Shown here: in pieces, positions 8,624 to 16,907 of the stretch
How the letters are laid out: each line of letters starts with the position of its first letter
How positions within the stretch are numbered: the stretch's first letter is position 1
Source: Verrucomicrobiia bacterium Tous-C4TDCM
GTDB lineage: Bacteria; Verrucomicrobiota; Verrucomicrobiia; Verrucomicrobiales; Akkermansiaceae
NCBI GenBank assembly: GCA_002304315.1
Contig: NEUO01000017.1
Coordinates: 1-38,399 of the forward strand
DNA: 38,399 bases
Direction of reading: 5' to 3'
Made by a program: the position numbers and the translations under genes
The notes under the pieces: generated by a model
What the model was told of the DNA's origin: nothing
Database searches by the model: none
What the model saw: the letters and a program-made list of their open reading frames with translations, nothing else

Positions 8624-9223
8624 ATGGCACGCATTGAATACCCCGAAGCCGTCGGCGCACTGGTCGAGGAACTCCGCCGCCTGCCCGGCGTGGGGCCGCG
8701 GAGTGCGGAACGGATGGCGATTTGGCTGCTGCAAAGCGCCAAGGCCGACCCGCTGGCCCTGGCTGCCGTGTTGGAGAAAGCCAAGGCCGAGGTGGTGTCG
8801 TGCCCGACCTGCGGCTTCTTCGCCACCGCGGACCGCTGCGCGATCTGCGCCGACCACTCGCGGGAGCCCATCCTCTGCGTGGTCGAGCAGGCGACCGATG
8901 TCCTGCCGCTCGAGCGCTCCGGCGTTTTCAAGGGCCGCTACCATTGCCTCGGCGGCAAGCTCTCGCCGCTCGACAACGTGACTCCGGAAGACCTGCGGAT
9001 CGGGCAGTTGTTGAGGCGGATCGAAGCGGAGAACGTCCCCGAAGTCATCCTCGCCCCCGGCTCCGACGTCGAAGGCGAGGCCACCGCCAACTACCTCGCC
9101 AGTTTGCTCCGTGGAAAGTGCCACATCACCCGCATCGCCCAGGGCCTGCCAGCCGGCGGCGGCCTCGAACACGCCGACGCGCTCACCTTGGCCCGTGCGA
9201 TGGAAGGCCGCCGCGACGTCTGA
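8624..9223 (+). CDS. recR: Recombination mediator RecR
   Basis: A 199-residue protein of normal RecR length. With RecO and RecF it loads RecA at gapped DNA. The helix-hairpin-helix (RRLPGVGPRSAERMAIWLL, about residues 18-36), the four-cysteine zinc finger (CPTC ... CAIC, about 59-75) and the Toprim domain (LCVVEQATDVLPLERSG to APGSDVEGEATANYLASLL) are all present, including the Walker-B-like GRYHCLGGKLSPL. ATG 8624 is the clear start. A 7-nt-periodic repeat array begins at the stop codon and leads into the next gene. Confidence 0.97.
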   Translation: MARIEYPEAVGALVEELRRLPGVGPRSAERMAIWLLQSAKADPLALAAVLEKAKAEVVSCPTCGFFATADRCAICADHSREPILCVVEQATDVLPLERSGVFKGRYHCLGGKLSPLDNVTPEDLRIGQLLRRIEAENVPEVILAPGSDVEGEATANYLASLLRGKCHITRIAQGLPAGGGLEHADALTLARAMEGRRDV

Positions 9224-9226
9224 TTT

Positions 9227-9261
9227 GGCACTTGGAACTTCTCACTTGGACCTTTCCTTCA
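9227..9261 (+). repeat. 7-nt-periodic array (GGCACTT type) before a start codon
   Basis: Consecutive heptads read GGCACTT, GGAACTT, CTCACTT and GGACCTT (9227-9254), then a decayed TCCTTCA. The array occupies the whole gap between the recR stop and the methyltransferase ATG at 9263, where a Shine-Dalgarno site would be expected. The same four-unit pattern, including the odd third unit CTC-CTT, recurs upstream of aroG at 23578. Confidence 0.75.
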
Positions 9262-9262
9262 A

Positions 9263-10111
9263 ATGCCCCCTCCACCCCGCAAACGCCCGAACTTCCCCGG
9301 CAGCAAGCCCTGGCAGCGCCCCGGTCCGCCGCCGCCGAAAAAGCGCGCGGGCGAACAGGGCTGGGACCCCGTCGCGGGTTGGTACGACAAGCTGGTCGGC
9401 GACAAGGGCTCCGACTACCACCGCAACGTCATCCTGCCCGCGGCGATGCGATTGCTGGCGGTGGCGCCGGGCGAGAAGGTGCTCGACCTCTGCTGCGGCC
9501 AGGGGGTGCTGATCCCGCTTTTGTTAGAAGCGAAGGCCGGCGCGGTGACGGCGGTCGATGCCAGCCCGCAGTTGATCGCCTCCGCGACCAAGCGCTTTGA
9601 AAAGGACAAGCGTGTCCGTTTGATCGTCGCCGATGCCTGCGCGCCGGGCCCCTGGGCCGATGGCTCGCACGATGCCGCCGCCTGCATCATGGCGGTCCAC
9701 GATGTGCCCGATCTTCCCGCGATGGCCCGCCAGACCGCGGCCGCCCTGAAGCCGGGCGGGCGCTTCGTCGCGATCTTCATGCACCCCTGTTTCCGCATCC
9801 CTCAGCAGTCGCACTGGGGCTGGGACGAGGGCCGCAAGCTGCAGTTCCGCCGAGTCGACCGCTACGGCGTGCCGCAGGAAATCCCGATCCTCACCCACCC
9901 GGGGCAGGGCGGGGGATTGACCACCACCTTCTATCACCGCCCGGTCGGCGAGGTGCTCAGCGCCTTCGGCAAGGCGGGGCTGGCCGTCACCGAATGCGAG
10001 GAACTTTTCAGCCATCGTCGCTCGCAGCCGGGCCCGCGGGCGAAGGGCGAGAACCGTGCGGTGCAGGAGTTCCCGGTCTTCATGGCGATCTCCTGCGTCA
10101 AACTGCCGTGA
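9263..10111 (+). CDS. Class I SAM-dependent methyltransferase
   Basis: A 282-residue protein. The first 30 residues are Pro/Lys/Arg-rich and probably disordered (MPPPPRKRPNFPGSKPW). The catalytic domain begins near GWDPVAGWYDKLVGDKG, with SAM motif I VLDLCCGQGVLIPLLL, motif II AVDASPQLIASA and a motif around LIVADACAPGPWADGSHD. The stop overlaps the GTG start of menH (GTGA), so the two are coupled. This suggests a role near menaquinone metabolism, but it lacks the usual MenG/UbiE signatures, so I do not assign the demethylmenaquinone methyltransferase step. It may instead modify another quinone or a small molecule. Confidence 0.85.
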   Translation: MPPPPRKRPNFPGSKPWQRPGPPPPKKRAGEQGWDPVAGWYDKLVGDKGSDYHRNVILPAAMRLLAVAPGEKVLDLCCGQGVLIPLLLEAKAGAVTAVDASPQLIASATKRFEKDKRVRLIVADACAPGPWADGSHDAAACIMAVHDVPDLPAMARQTAAALKPGGRFVAIFMHPCFRIPQQSHWGWDEGRKLQFRRVDRYGVPQEIPILTHPGQGGGLTTTFYHRPVGEVLSAFGKAGLAVTECEELFSHRRSQPGPRAKGENRAVQEFPVFMAISCVKLP

Positions 10112-11022
10112 AAGGAACGCTCTGGTGCCTGCACGGAGCCGTCGGCCAGGCCGGCGACTGGCAGGGCTTCGGCGTGCCGGAGTGGGGAGTGAAGCGGGTC
10201 GATCTCTGGCGCTTCCTCGACTGCTGCCCGATGACGATGCCGGAGTTCGGCCGGGCGCTGAACGCGGAGGCCGCGGGGGCGGCAGATGGTAGATGGCAGA
10301 TGGTGGATGGTAGATGGAAGGCACCTGGTCCGCGCGATGGCTCTTCAGTGGCGGGGGTAAATGGTAGATGGCAGATGGCAGATGGAGGATCCGAGCCAGA
10401 AATGCCGGATCCGTCGCTTCGGGATCTACCATCTACCATCTACCATCCACCACCTGTCCTCCGAAGCCTTGGCGAAGGAGGATCTACCATCACCCGCAGG
10501 GTCTTAGTCGGCTACTCGATGGGTGCGCGGCTGGCCTTGCATGCGTTGTTAGACGGCGGTCCCTGGGATGCGGTCGTGCTGGTCGCGCCGCATCCGGGGC
10601 TCGAGTCGGAGTTGGAGCGGGCGGCGCGGCGGGAAAGCGATGCCGAATGGGCGGGGCGGGCTTTGACCGGGGATTGGCGGGAATTTCTCACGCTGTGGAA
10701 TGCCCAGGCAGTGCTGGCGGATTCGGGACGCTTGCCGTCGGTGAGCGATCTCCGCCGCCGCGAGGTCGCGCGGAGTTTTATGGACTGGTCGCTGGGCGCG
10801 CAGGAGCCGCTGTGGGAAAGATTGGGCGAGATCCAATGCCCGGTTTTGTGGTGTGCCGGCGAGCGGGACGTGAAATTCCGAGCCCTCGCCGAGCGGGCGC
10901 TGCCGCTTTTGCCGCGGGTTGAGCTGTGGGTCGCGCCGGGTGCCGGGCACCGGGTGCCGTGGGACGCGCCGGAGGCATTCGCGGCAAAGGTCGGGGAATT
11001 TCTTGAGCGGGTGCGGTCCTGA
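10108..11022 (+). CDS. menH: MenH-like alpha/beta hydrolase with an in-frame repeat insertion
   Basis: A 304-residue protein from GTG 10108, overlapping the previous stop. The fold marks of SHCHC synthase (MenH; eliminates pyruvate from SEPHCHC) are present: LWCLHGAVGQAGDW near the N terminus, nucleophile Ser137 in VGYSMGARLALHAL, Asp254 in CAGERDVKF and His281 in APGAGHRVPW. Between the N-terminal strand region (ending near FGRALNAEAA, residue 56) and the nucleophile elbow lie about 70 extra residues (GRWQMVDGRWK ... PSTIYHPPP) encoded by heptad repeats. Removing them leaves about 234 residues, close to normal MenH. The insertion is in frame, so the enzyme may still fold. menB follows 18 bp downstream. 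Assignment to MenH rests on fold plus context. Confidence 0.85.
   Translation: MKGTLWCLHGAVGQAGDWQGFGVPEWGVKRVDLWRFLDCCPMTMPEFGRALNAEAAGAADGRWQMVDGRWKAPGPRDGSSVAGVNGRWQMADGGSEPEMPDPSLRDLPSTIYHPPPVLRSLGEGGSTITRRVLVGYSMGARLALHALLDGGPWDAVVLVAPHPGLESELERAARRESDAEWAGRALTGDWREFLTLWNAQAVLADSGRLPSVSDLRRREVARSFMDWSLGAQEPLWERLGEIQCPVLWCAGERDVKFRALAERALPLLPRVELWVAPGAGHRVPWDAPEAFAAKVGEFLERVRS
10284..10495. repeat. Heptad-repeat element in opposing orientations, in frame inside menH
   Basis: Two forward arrays of an AGATGGY-type unit, at 10284-10318 (five units) and 10357-10391 (five units, reading GTAGATG/GCAGATG), are followed by the reverse complement: ATCTACC units at 10424-10451 (four units) and a shorter one at 10482-10495. 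The spacer contains GGATCCG twice. RNA could fold into a long stem. The element adds about 70 codons without a stop or frameshift. Confidence 0.85.
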
Positions 11023-11040
11023 GCCGACACTGCCGCCGCC

Positions 11041-11856
11041 ATGTGGACCACCGTTTGTGAATTTGAGGACATCCGTTTCGAAACGACGGACGAGGGGCAG
11101 ATCGCCAAGATCACCATCAACCGCCCGGAAGTGCGAAACGCGTTCCGCCCGCAGACGGTGAAGGACATGCTCGCCGCTTTCGAACTGGCCCACGAGGACC
11201 CGCAGGTCGGGGTGGTGATTCTAACCGGTGAAGGACCGGATGCCTTTTGCTCCGGCGGCGACCAGAAGGTGCGCGGCCATGCCGGCTACATCGGCGGCGA
11301 TGGCGTGCCGCGGCTCAACGTGCTCGATTTGCAGAAGAAGATCCGCGGCTTGCCGAAGCCGGTGGTCGCGATGGTCGCCGGCTACGCGATCGGCGGCGGC
11401 CACGTGCTGCACGTCGTCTGCGACCTGACCATCGCCGCCGACAACGCACGCTTCGGCCAGACCGGGCCGAAGGTCGGATCCTTCGACGGCGGCCTGGGAT
11501 CCAGCTACCTCGCTCGGATCGTCGGCCAGAAAAAGGCGCGCGAGATCTGGTACCTCTGCCGCCAGTACGACGCCCAGCAGGCACTCGACATGGGTCTGGT
11601 GAACACCGTGGTCCCGCTTGCCGAGCTGGAAACCGAGACCTTGAAATGGTGCCGCGAGATGCTCGCCCACTCGCCGCTCGCCCTGCGTTGCCTGAAGTCG
11701 GCGCTCAACGCCGACTGCGACGGCCAGATGGGTCTGCTCGACCTCGCCGGCAATGCGACCCTGCTCTACTACATGAGCGAGGAGGCGAAGGAAGGGAAGC
11801 AGGCCTTCATCGAGAAGCGGAAGCCGGACTTCTCGAAGTTCCCACGGGTTCCTTGA
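11041..11856 (+). CDS. menB: 1,4-Dihydroxy-2-naphthoyl-CoA synthase
   Basis: A 271-residue crotonase-superfamily enzyme that closes the second ring of the menaquinone head group from OSB-CoA. Diagnostic segments are the oxyanion-hole region [13 protein letters not shown], the second oxyanion segment [21 protein letters not shown], and the MenB-specific run [19 protein letters not shown] followed by [21 protein letters not shown]. The C terminus [13 protein letters not shown] is also family-typical. It lies 18 bp after menH. The rest of the pathway in this window (menA, menC, menE) resumes after the autotransporter gene. Confidence 0.97.
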   Translation: MWTTVCEFEDIRFETTDEGQIAKITINRPEVRNAFRPQTVKDMLAAFELAHEDPQVGVVILTGEGPDAFCSGGDQKVRGHAGYIGGDGVPRLNVLDLQKKIRGLPKPVVAMVAGYAIGGGHVLHVVCDLTIAADNARFGQTGPKVGSFDGGLGSSYLARIVGQKKAREIWYLCRQYDAQQALDMGLVNTVVPLAELETETLKWCREMLAHSPLALRCLKSALNADCDGQMGLLDLAGNATLLYYMSEEAKEGKQAFIEKRKPDFSKFPRVP

Positions 11857-11911
11857 TCTGGGGGGCTTTTCCGGGGCCTCCACCGCCCGGACCCGCTGAC
11901 CGTCAAATGGA

Positions 11912-11940
11912 TTGACCTCAATTCGGGTTTTATCTAATAA
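11912..11940 (+). promoter_or_regulatory. Sigma70-like promoter upstream of the autotransporter
   Basis: TTGACC (11912-11917), a 17-bp spacer and TAATAA (11935-11940) sit in a locally AT-rich patch that stands out from the GC-rich surroundings. Transcription from here would give an untranslated leader of roughly 180 nt before ATG 12130. Confidence 0.5.
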
Positions 11941-12129
11941 ATATTCAATCGCTTCGCACCCGAGACGATCGATGCCCCCCCCTCTTGGCGCTGGTTCCCT
12001 ACCCTGAAAGCAGCGGTTGATTCCCCGGTCATCAGTGGCTGTTGGGCGCAAGGTCAGGGCGGGGTGGATTCGATCCGATGGATCGAGGCAGCCCAACCCT
12101 CCCCCTCGAGGGGTCAACCGACACAAACC

Positions 12130-13638
12130 ATGAAAATCAAAAAGGAAACCTATGCCATGCTGGCGGCCATTCTTGCCACCGGCAGCATCGCAGACGCACA
12201 CATCGTGGCACTCGGCTGGAACGCCCTTCCCGGCGGCTCGGTCCAGTTCTCCGCCCTCCACTGGCACGGCAACTCGGAACCGGACGGTTACCTCCTGTTT
12301 GACGGGGTGGAGTATCCTTTCACCAGCTTCATTTGGGACACCCCCACCATCACGGGCTTCGATGGGGGTCTGATCAACTCGGATTACGCCACCTGGACTC
12401 CGGGCTCCGGCACGATCAACGCCGTGGACACCGGCGACGGTCTCCAAACCAACTGGCTGACCGTTACCGTCCCAAACGTCACGGGTGGAACCCACACCAT
12501 CGGCTCTTCCGATATCGCCCTGACCGAGTGGACGCTCGATGGTGATCTTGCCGAGTTCGAGTTCGACTTCACCGGCGGTGGCGACTCCGCCGCGCTCCTG
12601 TCCTCGACCCTGCGCCTGACCTCGATCAGCGTTGCCCGCAGGGTGACCCGCGATGTCGGCGACCGCCTGTTCCGCATGCGTGCCGGCCGCCCACAAGCCG
12701 GTGGTCAACAGGCCGCTGCCGCTCCCGCCGCAGCCACCGATGCCAAGGGAGGCATGGTGCAGAGCTCCAAGTCACCAATCATGATGCCGGCGGAAACCCG
12801 CAATTGGGAAGTTTACGGCACGGTGTTCTACTTCACCGAAGATCAGGACCAGCAGAACCTGTCGGCCCGCACGGCCAACGGTGCGCTGGTCACCCGGACC
12901 GTCCATCCCGATACCTCGGTGGACATCTTCGGTGGCAATGCCGGCTTTGAATACCGCTTCAACAATCGCGTGAGCGTTGGTTTAGCCGTGGGTGCCTCCA
13001 CGACGGACGTCGACATGACCACCATCGGTAGCTCGGACATCGATACCCTCGCGCTGATGCCCTACGTCTCCTACTATCAGGAAGACCTGCTGGGTGCCGC
13101 CGATTTCTACGCCGACGCCCTTTATGCTTATGGCATGAACGAGTATGACACCCGTCGTCTCAGCGGCGGTGGCATCGCCACCGGCTCCCCGGACGGCGAT
13201 TTCCACCAGATCGAACTCACCACGGGCCTCAACTACGCTTCGGGATCGCTGATTCACGGACCGTATGCCTCGCTCCGCTGGTTGGACGGATCGATCGATG
13301 GATACACGGAAGCCGGCCCTGGCGCGGCGATCTACCCCTCGGCTGACTTCGAATCCCTGGCCACCAACCTTGGCTATCAGGTTTCCTATCCGATGCAGCT
13401 TGCCGGTGGTGTGCTGGTGCCCCAGGCCCGCGCGGCTTGGGAGCATGAGTTCGAAACCGACGCGACCGGTGCCTTCGGCCTTCCCGGTGGCGCGGTGGAC
13501 GATGATCTCGCGATCCTCGGCACCGGACTCGGCTATTACTTGAACAGCGGTTGGAACGTGGCACTCGACTACGAGGCCCGCCTCGGCAGCGAGAACCAGT
13601 CGCACTATGTCGGTCTGAAGGCTGGCTACGAGTTCTGA
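12130..13638 (+). CDS. Autotransporter-type outer-membrane beta-barrel protein
   Basis: A 502-residue exported protein. The signal peptide is MKIKKETYAMLAAILATGS, with cleavage near IADA. Residues 25-180 form a Gly/Thr/Asp-rich beta passenger (HIVALGWNALPGGSVQFSAL; GGTHTIGSSDIALTEWTLDG) with no recognised enzyme motif. An Ala/Gln-rich linker (about 195-215) leads to a C-terminal domain with alternating strands (FGYxF-type; NAGFEYRFNNRVSVGLAVG) that ends in the barrel signature LKAGYEF. It probably displays a short passenger at the cell surface. It has its own promoter-like site and terminator and lies between menB and menA, so it is likely an independent unit within the menaquinone locus. Confidence 0.85.
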   Translation: MKIKKETYAMLAAILATGSIADAHIVALGWNALPGGSVQFSALHWHGNSEPDGYLLFDGVEYPFTSFIWDTPTITGFDGGLINSDYATWTPGSGTINAVDTGDGLQTNWLTVTVPNVTGGTHTIGSSDIALTEWTLDGDLAEFEFDFTGGGDSAALLSSTLRLTSISVARRVTRDVGDRLFRMRAGRPQAGGQQAAAAPAAATDAKGGMVQSSKSPIMMPAETRNWEVYGTVFYFTEDQDQQNLSARTANGALVTRTVHPDTSVDIFGGNAGFEYRFNNRVSVGLAVGASTTDVDMTTIGSSDIDTLALMPYVSYYQEDLLGAADFYADALYAYGMNEYDTRRLSGGGIATGSPDGDFHQIELTTGLNYASGSLIHGPYASLRWLDGSIDGYTEAGPGAAIYPSADFESLATNLGYQVSYPMQLAGGVLVPQARAAWEHEFETDATGAFGLPGGAVDDDLAILGTGLGYYLNSGWNVALDYEARLGSENQSHYVGLKAGYEF

Positions 13639-13663
13639 AGCAGCAAGACGCACCATTTGTCCG

Positions 13664-13698
13664 AGCCCGCCCTGGTCGACACCGGGGCGGGCTTTTTC
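13664..13698 (+). terminator. Intrinsic terminator of the autotransporter gene
   Basis: A 9-bp perfect GC-rich stem (AGCCCGCCC at 13664-13672 with GGGCGGGCT at 13685-13693), a 12-nt loop and a T5 tract, 26 nt after the stop codon. Confidence 0.88.
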
Positions 13699-13713
13699 AT
13701 TGCCGGGAGTGCC

Positions 13714-13751
13714 CTGGGAGCGCCGGTCTTCAGACCGGCTCGAATGGCCCC
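13714..13751 (+). repeat. REP-like palindrome, single copy
   Basis: GGGAGCGCCGGTCTTCAGAC continues to CCGGCTCGAATGG, matching the forward copy at 8024-8055 almost base for base. It lies between the autotransporter terminator and menA. Confidence 0.85.
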
Positions 13752-13814
13752 TGACTGCCGTCTCCCCCGGGTTCTTTGCTTGGCAGGAAGCGCCGGGGCG
13801 GGCTTGTTCCGGGC

Positions 13815-14690
13815 GTGATCGTTCCGCTCCTGCTCGCCACCCGGCCGAAAACCCTGCCGGCCGCCATCGTCCCGGTCTGGGCCGGCTGTGTGCTGGCGTG
13901 GAAGTTGACGGGGAACTTCGACGGTCTGCTCGCCTTCTGTACGGTGGCCGGGGCGGTGTGCATCCAGATCGCGACGAACCTTTTCAACGACGCGATCGAT
14001 GCCGCGAAAGGCGCCGACACCGAGCGCCGGACCGGCCCCCAACGGGTGACCGCCAGCGGTCTGCTTTCGCGGCGGGCGGTGATGAGCTGGGCGGGCGTGT
14101 TCCTCGCGGCGGCCATCGCCTGCGGGGTGGTGCTCTATCAGGCCGCGGGCTGGCCGATCCTGGCGATCGGCGTGCCGTCCCTCTACCTCGCCTACGGCTA
14201 CACCGGCGGGCCGTTCCCGCTGGCTTACCGCGGCATGGGAGAGCTGTTCGTGGTGATTTTTTTCGGGCTGGTCGCTGTGGCGGGCACGGTCTTCATCCAG
14301 ACCCTGCAGTGGCGACCGGAGGCGCTGCTGTTAGGCGGGCAGGTCGGGCTGCTGTCGGCGGTGCTCATTTCCATCAACAACCTGCGCGACCGGGCGGAGG
14401 ATGCGACCACTGGGAAGCGGACCCTCGCGGTGCGCTGGGGGCCGAAGCCGGCGCGGCTGATCGTCTGGCTGGAAATCAAACTTGCGGTGTTCCTCGGGCT
14501 GGCCTGGTTTTTGTTCGGCCTGCCTTGGCTGGTGCTGGCGACTTTGCCGCTGTGGACGCTGGGTCTGCGGATCCTGTGGGGTGCCTTCACGATGCCGGAA
14601 GGGCGGGAAATGAACCGCCTTCTGGCGATGTCGGCCTTGCAACTGGTGGCATTTGCAGCGCTGTTCCAGGTGTTGGCCGTCCTCCTCTGA
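13815..14690 (+). CDS. menA: 1,4-Dihydroxy-2-naphthoate polyprenyltransferase
   Basis: A 291-residue UbiA-family membrane enzyme that joins DHNA to the polyprenyl diphosphate tail. The first Asp-rich motif is in NLFNDAIDAAKGAD, preceded by LATRPKTLPAAIVPVWAG; the second is NNLRDRAEDATTGKRTLAVRWG. Eight or nine hydrophobic helices follow the usual spacing. The start is uncertain: GTG 13815 puts the N terminus just before LLLATRPKT as in other MenA proteins, while an in-frame TTG at 13776 would add 13 residues. The stop is 7 bp before the menC ATG. Confidence 0.93.
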   Translation: MIVPLLLATRPKTLPAAIVPVWAGCVLAWKLTGNFDGLLAFCTVAGAVCIQIATNLFNDAIDAAKGADTERRTGPQRVTASGLLSRRAVMSWAGVFLAAAIACGVVLYQAAGWPILAIGVPSLYLAYGYTGGPFPLAYRGMGELFVVIFFGLVAVAGTVFIQTLQWRPEALLLGGQVGLLSAVLISINNLRDRAEDATTGKRTLAVRWGPKPARLIVWLEIKLAVFLGLAWFLFGLPWLVLATLPLWTLGLRILWGAFTMPEGREMNRLLAMSALQLVAFAALFQVLAVLL

Positions 14691-14697
14691 CCCACCC

Positions 14698-15660
14698 ATG
14701 AGCAATCTCCTTTGGTATTGGCACTATCGCCTGAAAAGCCGGCGTCACCTCAACGCCCGCTCGAAGCGGCGGGAGTTCGAGGGAATCCTGCTGCGCGACG
14801 GCGAGGGCGGCTACGGCTGCATCCACCCGTGGCCGGAACTGGGTGATCCGACGCTTGCCAGATGCCTCGAGGACCTCGGTGGAGCACGCCGCTGGCCGAT
14901 CGTCCGCCGCGCGCTCCGCTGCGTGGAGATGGACGGCGCGGCGCGGTCGATGAAAGACCCGCTGTTCGAGGAGTTGGAGGTTCCCGCGAGTCACGCGACC
15001 CTGGCGGGTTGCGATGAGGATCAGGTCCGCCGCGCGGTCGATGCCGGTTTCACCTGCGCCAAGCTGAAGCTCGGTGGCGTGACGTCTTCCGAACTCGCCT
15101 TCCTCGAGCGGATGAACTCCCTGCATCCCGGGCTGCGCTGGCGGCTGGACTTCAACGAAACCGGCGATGCCGCGGAGCTCGGCGAGTGGTTCGCGGGAAT
15201 GCCGGCCGAGGTGGTCTCGCGGATCGATTTCCTGGAAGACCCCGCGCCCTTCGCGGATTCCACTTGGCGCGAGCTGCATCGCAAGACGCGGATCCCGCTG
15301 GCGATCGACCGCGAGTCGGCACCGGGCCGTTCCGCGGCGCAGGTGATGGTGATCAAGCCGGCGGTCGACGAGCCGTGGTTGCTCGCGGAAGCGGCGGCTG
15401 CCAACGGCCAGCAGGTGGTGGTCACCAGCTACATGGACCACCCGCTCGGCCAGACCTTCGCGGCCTGGGAGGCGGGGCGGCTCGCCTTGCAATTCCCCGG
15501 GCTGGTCGGCACCTGCGGCTTGCAGACGCATCATCTGTTCGAGCCCGATGCCTTCACCGAGGCTCTCGGACCGTGGACGCCCGCTTTCAACGCCCCGCCG
15601 GGCACCGGGCTGGGATTCGATGACCTGTTAGACAAGCTGCCATGGAAGCGGGTTCCCTGA
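14698..15660 (+). CDS. menC: o-Succinylbenzoate synthase
   Basis: A 320-residue enolase-superfamily enzyme that dehydrates SHCHC to o-succinylbenzoate. The catalytic set is visible: Lys122/Lys124 in CAKLKLGG, metal ligands Asp151 (RLDFNE), Glu180 (DFLEDP) and Asp204 (AIDRES), and the second general base Lys220 (VMVIKPA). Length and N-terminal capping domain resemble the short Bacteroidetes-type MenC. It is coupled to menE: the next start overlaps its stop (TGATG) or lies 19 bp inside it. Confidence 0.93.
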   Translation: MSNLLWYWHYRLKSRRHLNARSKRREFEGILLRDGEGGYGCIHPWPELGDPTLARCLEDLGGARRWPIVRRALRCVEMDGAARSMKDPLFEELEVPASHATLAGCDEDQVRRAVDAGFTCAKLKLGGVTSSELAFLERMNSLHPGLRWRLDFNETGDAAELGEWFAGMPAEVVSRIDFLEDPAPFADSTWRELHRKTRIPLAIDRESAPGRSAAQVMVIKPAVDEPWLLAEAAAANGQQVVVTSYMDHPLGQTFAAWEAGRLALQFPGLVGTCGLQTHHLFEPDAFTEALGPWTPAFNAPPGTGLGFDDLLDKLPWKRVP

Positions 15661-16757
15661 TGCCGCCGGGATTCCGGGATGAGGATGCCCCCGTGCTGAT
15701 GGGGGAAAGCGGCGACGTGCCGCGCGGCATCCCGGCGCTGGTCTATTTCAAGACCTCCGGCAGCAGCGGCGAACCGAAATGGATCGGCCTGAGCCGCCAT
15801 GCGCTGCGGGTCTCGGCCGATGCGGTGAACCGGCACCTGGGGGTCGATGCTTCGAGCCTCTGGGCGCTGGCCTTGCCGATCGAACATGTCGGCGGGTTCG
15901 GCGTGATTGTTCGGGCGATCGGGGCGGGATGCGGGTTGGCGCGATACGAGCCGAAATGGAACGCGCCGGAGTTCGCAAAGTGGCTCGCGGCGTTGCGTGC
16001 CACGCATCTCTCACTGGTGCCAACGCAGGTCCACGACTTTGTAGCGGCCGGCTTGCATGCACCGGCCAGCTTGCGCGCGTTGGTGGTTGGAGGCGGATGT
16101 CTTTCGGTGGCTGTCGGCCGCGCCGCGCGCGAACTCGGCTGGCCGGTGCTGGCGAGCTACGGCATGACCGAAGCCGGTTCACAGATCGCGACGCAGGGGC
16201 TTGAACTACTGGATTCGCCGTACTCGCCGGAACCGCTGGGATTGCTGCCATGCTGGGAAGCGCGGAGCGGTTCGGCGGGTCGGATCGAAATCCGCGGCGA
16301 GGCTCTTTTCCGCGGCTGGCTGAAGCAGGATAAATCCGGGTGGCGTTTTGAGGAACGACAAGGTGACTGGTTCGTCACATCCGACTCGGGCATTTTGGAT
16401 GGACGTGAACTTCGTATCTCCGGTCGGGCGGATGCCTTGGTGAAAATTCTGGGAGAACTGGTCGATCCGGCAGAGGTCCAAGCAGAGATCGTGGCCGCTT
16501 CGGCGGGCGGGATCCGTGAACGGGAGTTGGTCGTGGTAGCGGTCGACGATGCTCGTGCGGGCAAGCGACTGGTGCTGATTCACGAACAGTCCGTGCCCGT
16601 CGCGATGATCGAGTTGGCGCTGCTTTCCTATCACGCAAAATGCCCCGGCTTCCGGCGGATCAGCGCGGCGGTGTCGGTCGATGAAATCCCGCGGAGCGCG
16701 CTTGGGAAGCCGCTCGGAAGCGAGCTGTCACGGATCGCCAAAGAAGCGGTGAATTGA
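15660..16757 (+). CDS. menE: o-Succinylbenzoate-CoA ligase, short form
   Basis: An AMP-forming acyl-CoA ligase of about 365 residues that activates OSB for MenB. The P-loop-like A3 motif is YFKTSGSSGEPKWIGLS, the A5 motif is SYGMTEAGSQ, the A7/A8 region is WFVTSDSGILDGRELRISGR followed by ADALVKILGELVDP, and the catalytic Lys is in the C-terminal SALGKPLGSEL. It is shorter than E. coli MenE (about 450), with a reduced N-terminal lobe. ATG 15660 overlaps the menC stop by one base; ATG 15642 would add six residues and is also possible. It is the last men gene in the window; menF and menD must lie elsewhere. Confidence 0.92.
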   Translation: MPPGFRDEDAPVLMGESGDVPRGIPALVYFKTSGSSGEPKWIGLSRHALRVSADAVNRHLGVDASSLWALALPIEHVGGFGVIVRAIGAGCGLARYEPKWNAPEFAKWLAALRATHLSLVPTQVHDFVAAGLHAPASLRALVVGGGCLSVAVGRAARELGWPVLASYGMTEAGSQIATQGLELLDSPYSPEPLGLLPCWEARSGSAGRIEIRGEALFRGWLKQDKSGWRFEERQGDWFVTSDSGILDGRELRISGRADALVKILGELVDPAEVQAEIVAASAGGIRERELVVVAVDDARAGKRLVLIHEQSVPVAMIELALLSYHAKCPGFRRISAAVSVDEIPRSALGKPLGSELSRIAKEAVN

Positions 16758-16907
16758 GGATTGCCATTCTCACGGCGAGGGTAATAGTCGAGAAGTCTTG
16801 ATCAAAAGTTCTACCCATGTTCCGCCTCTGGGCGGCTGGCTGGAGGCCGGTGGCGGTCCGGTTTCCTGTTCCCCCTAAACCGCCCTTATTCCATATACCA
16901 CCCCACC

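Noticed and set aside
11221-12708. 495-residue minus-strand frame across menB and the autotransporter
   Set aside because: Overlaps two certain genes in antisense; low-information composition.
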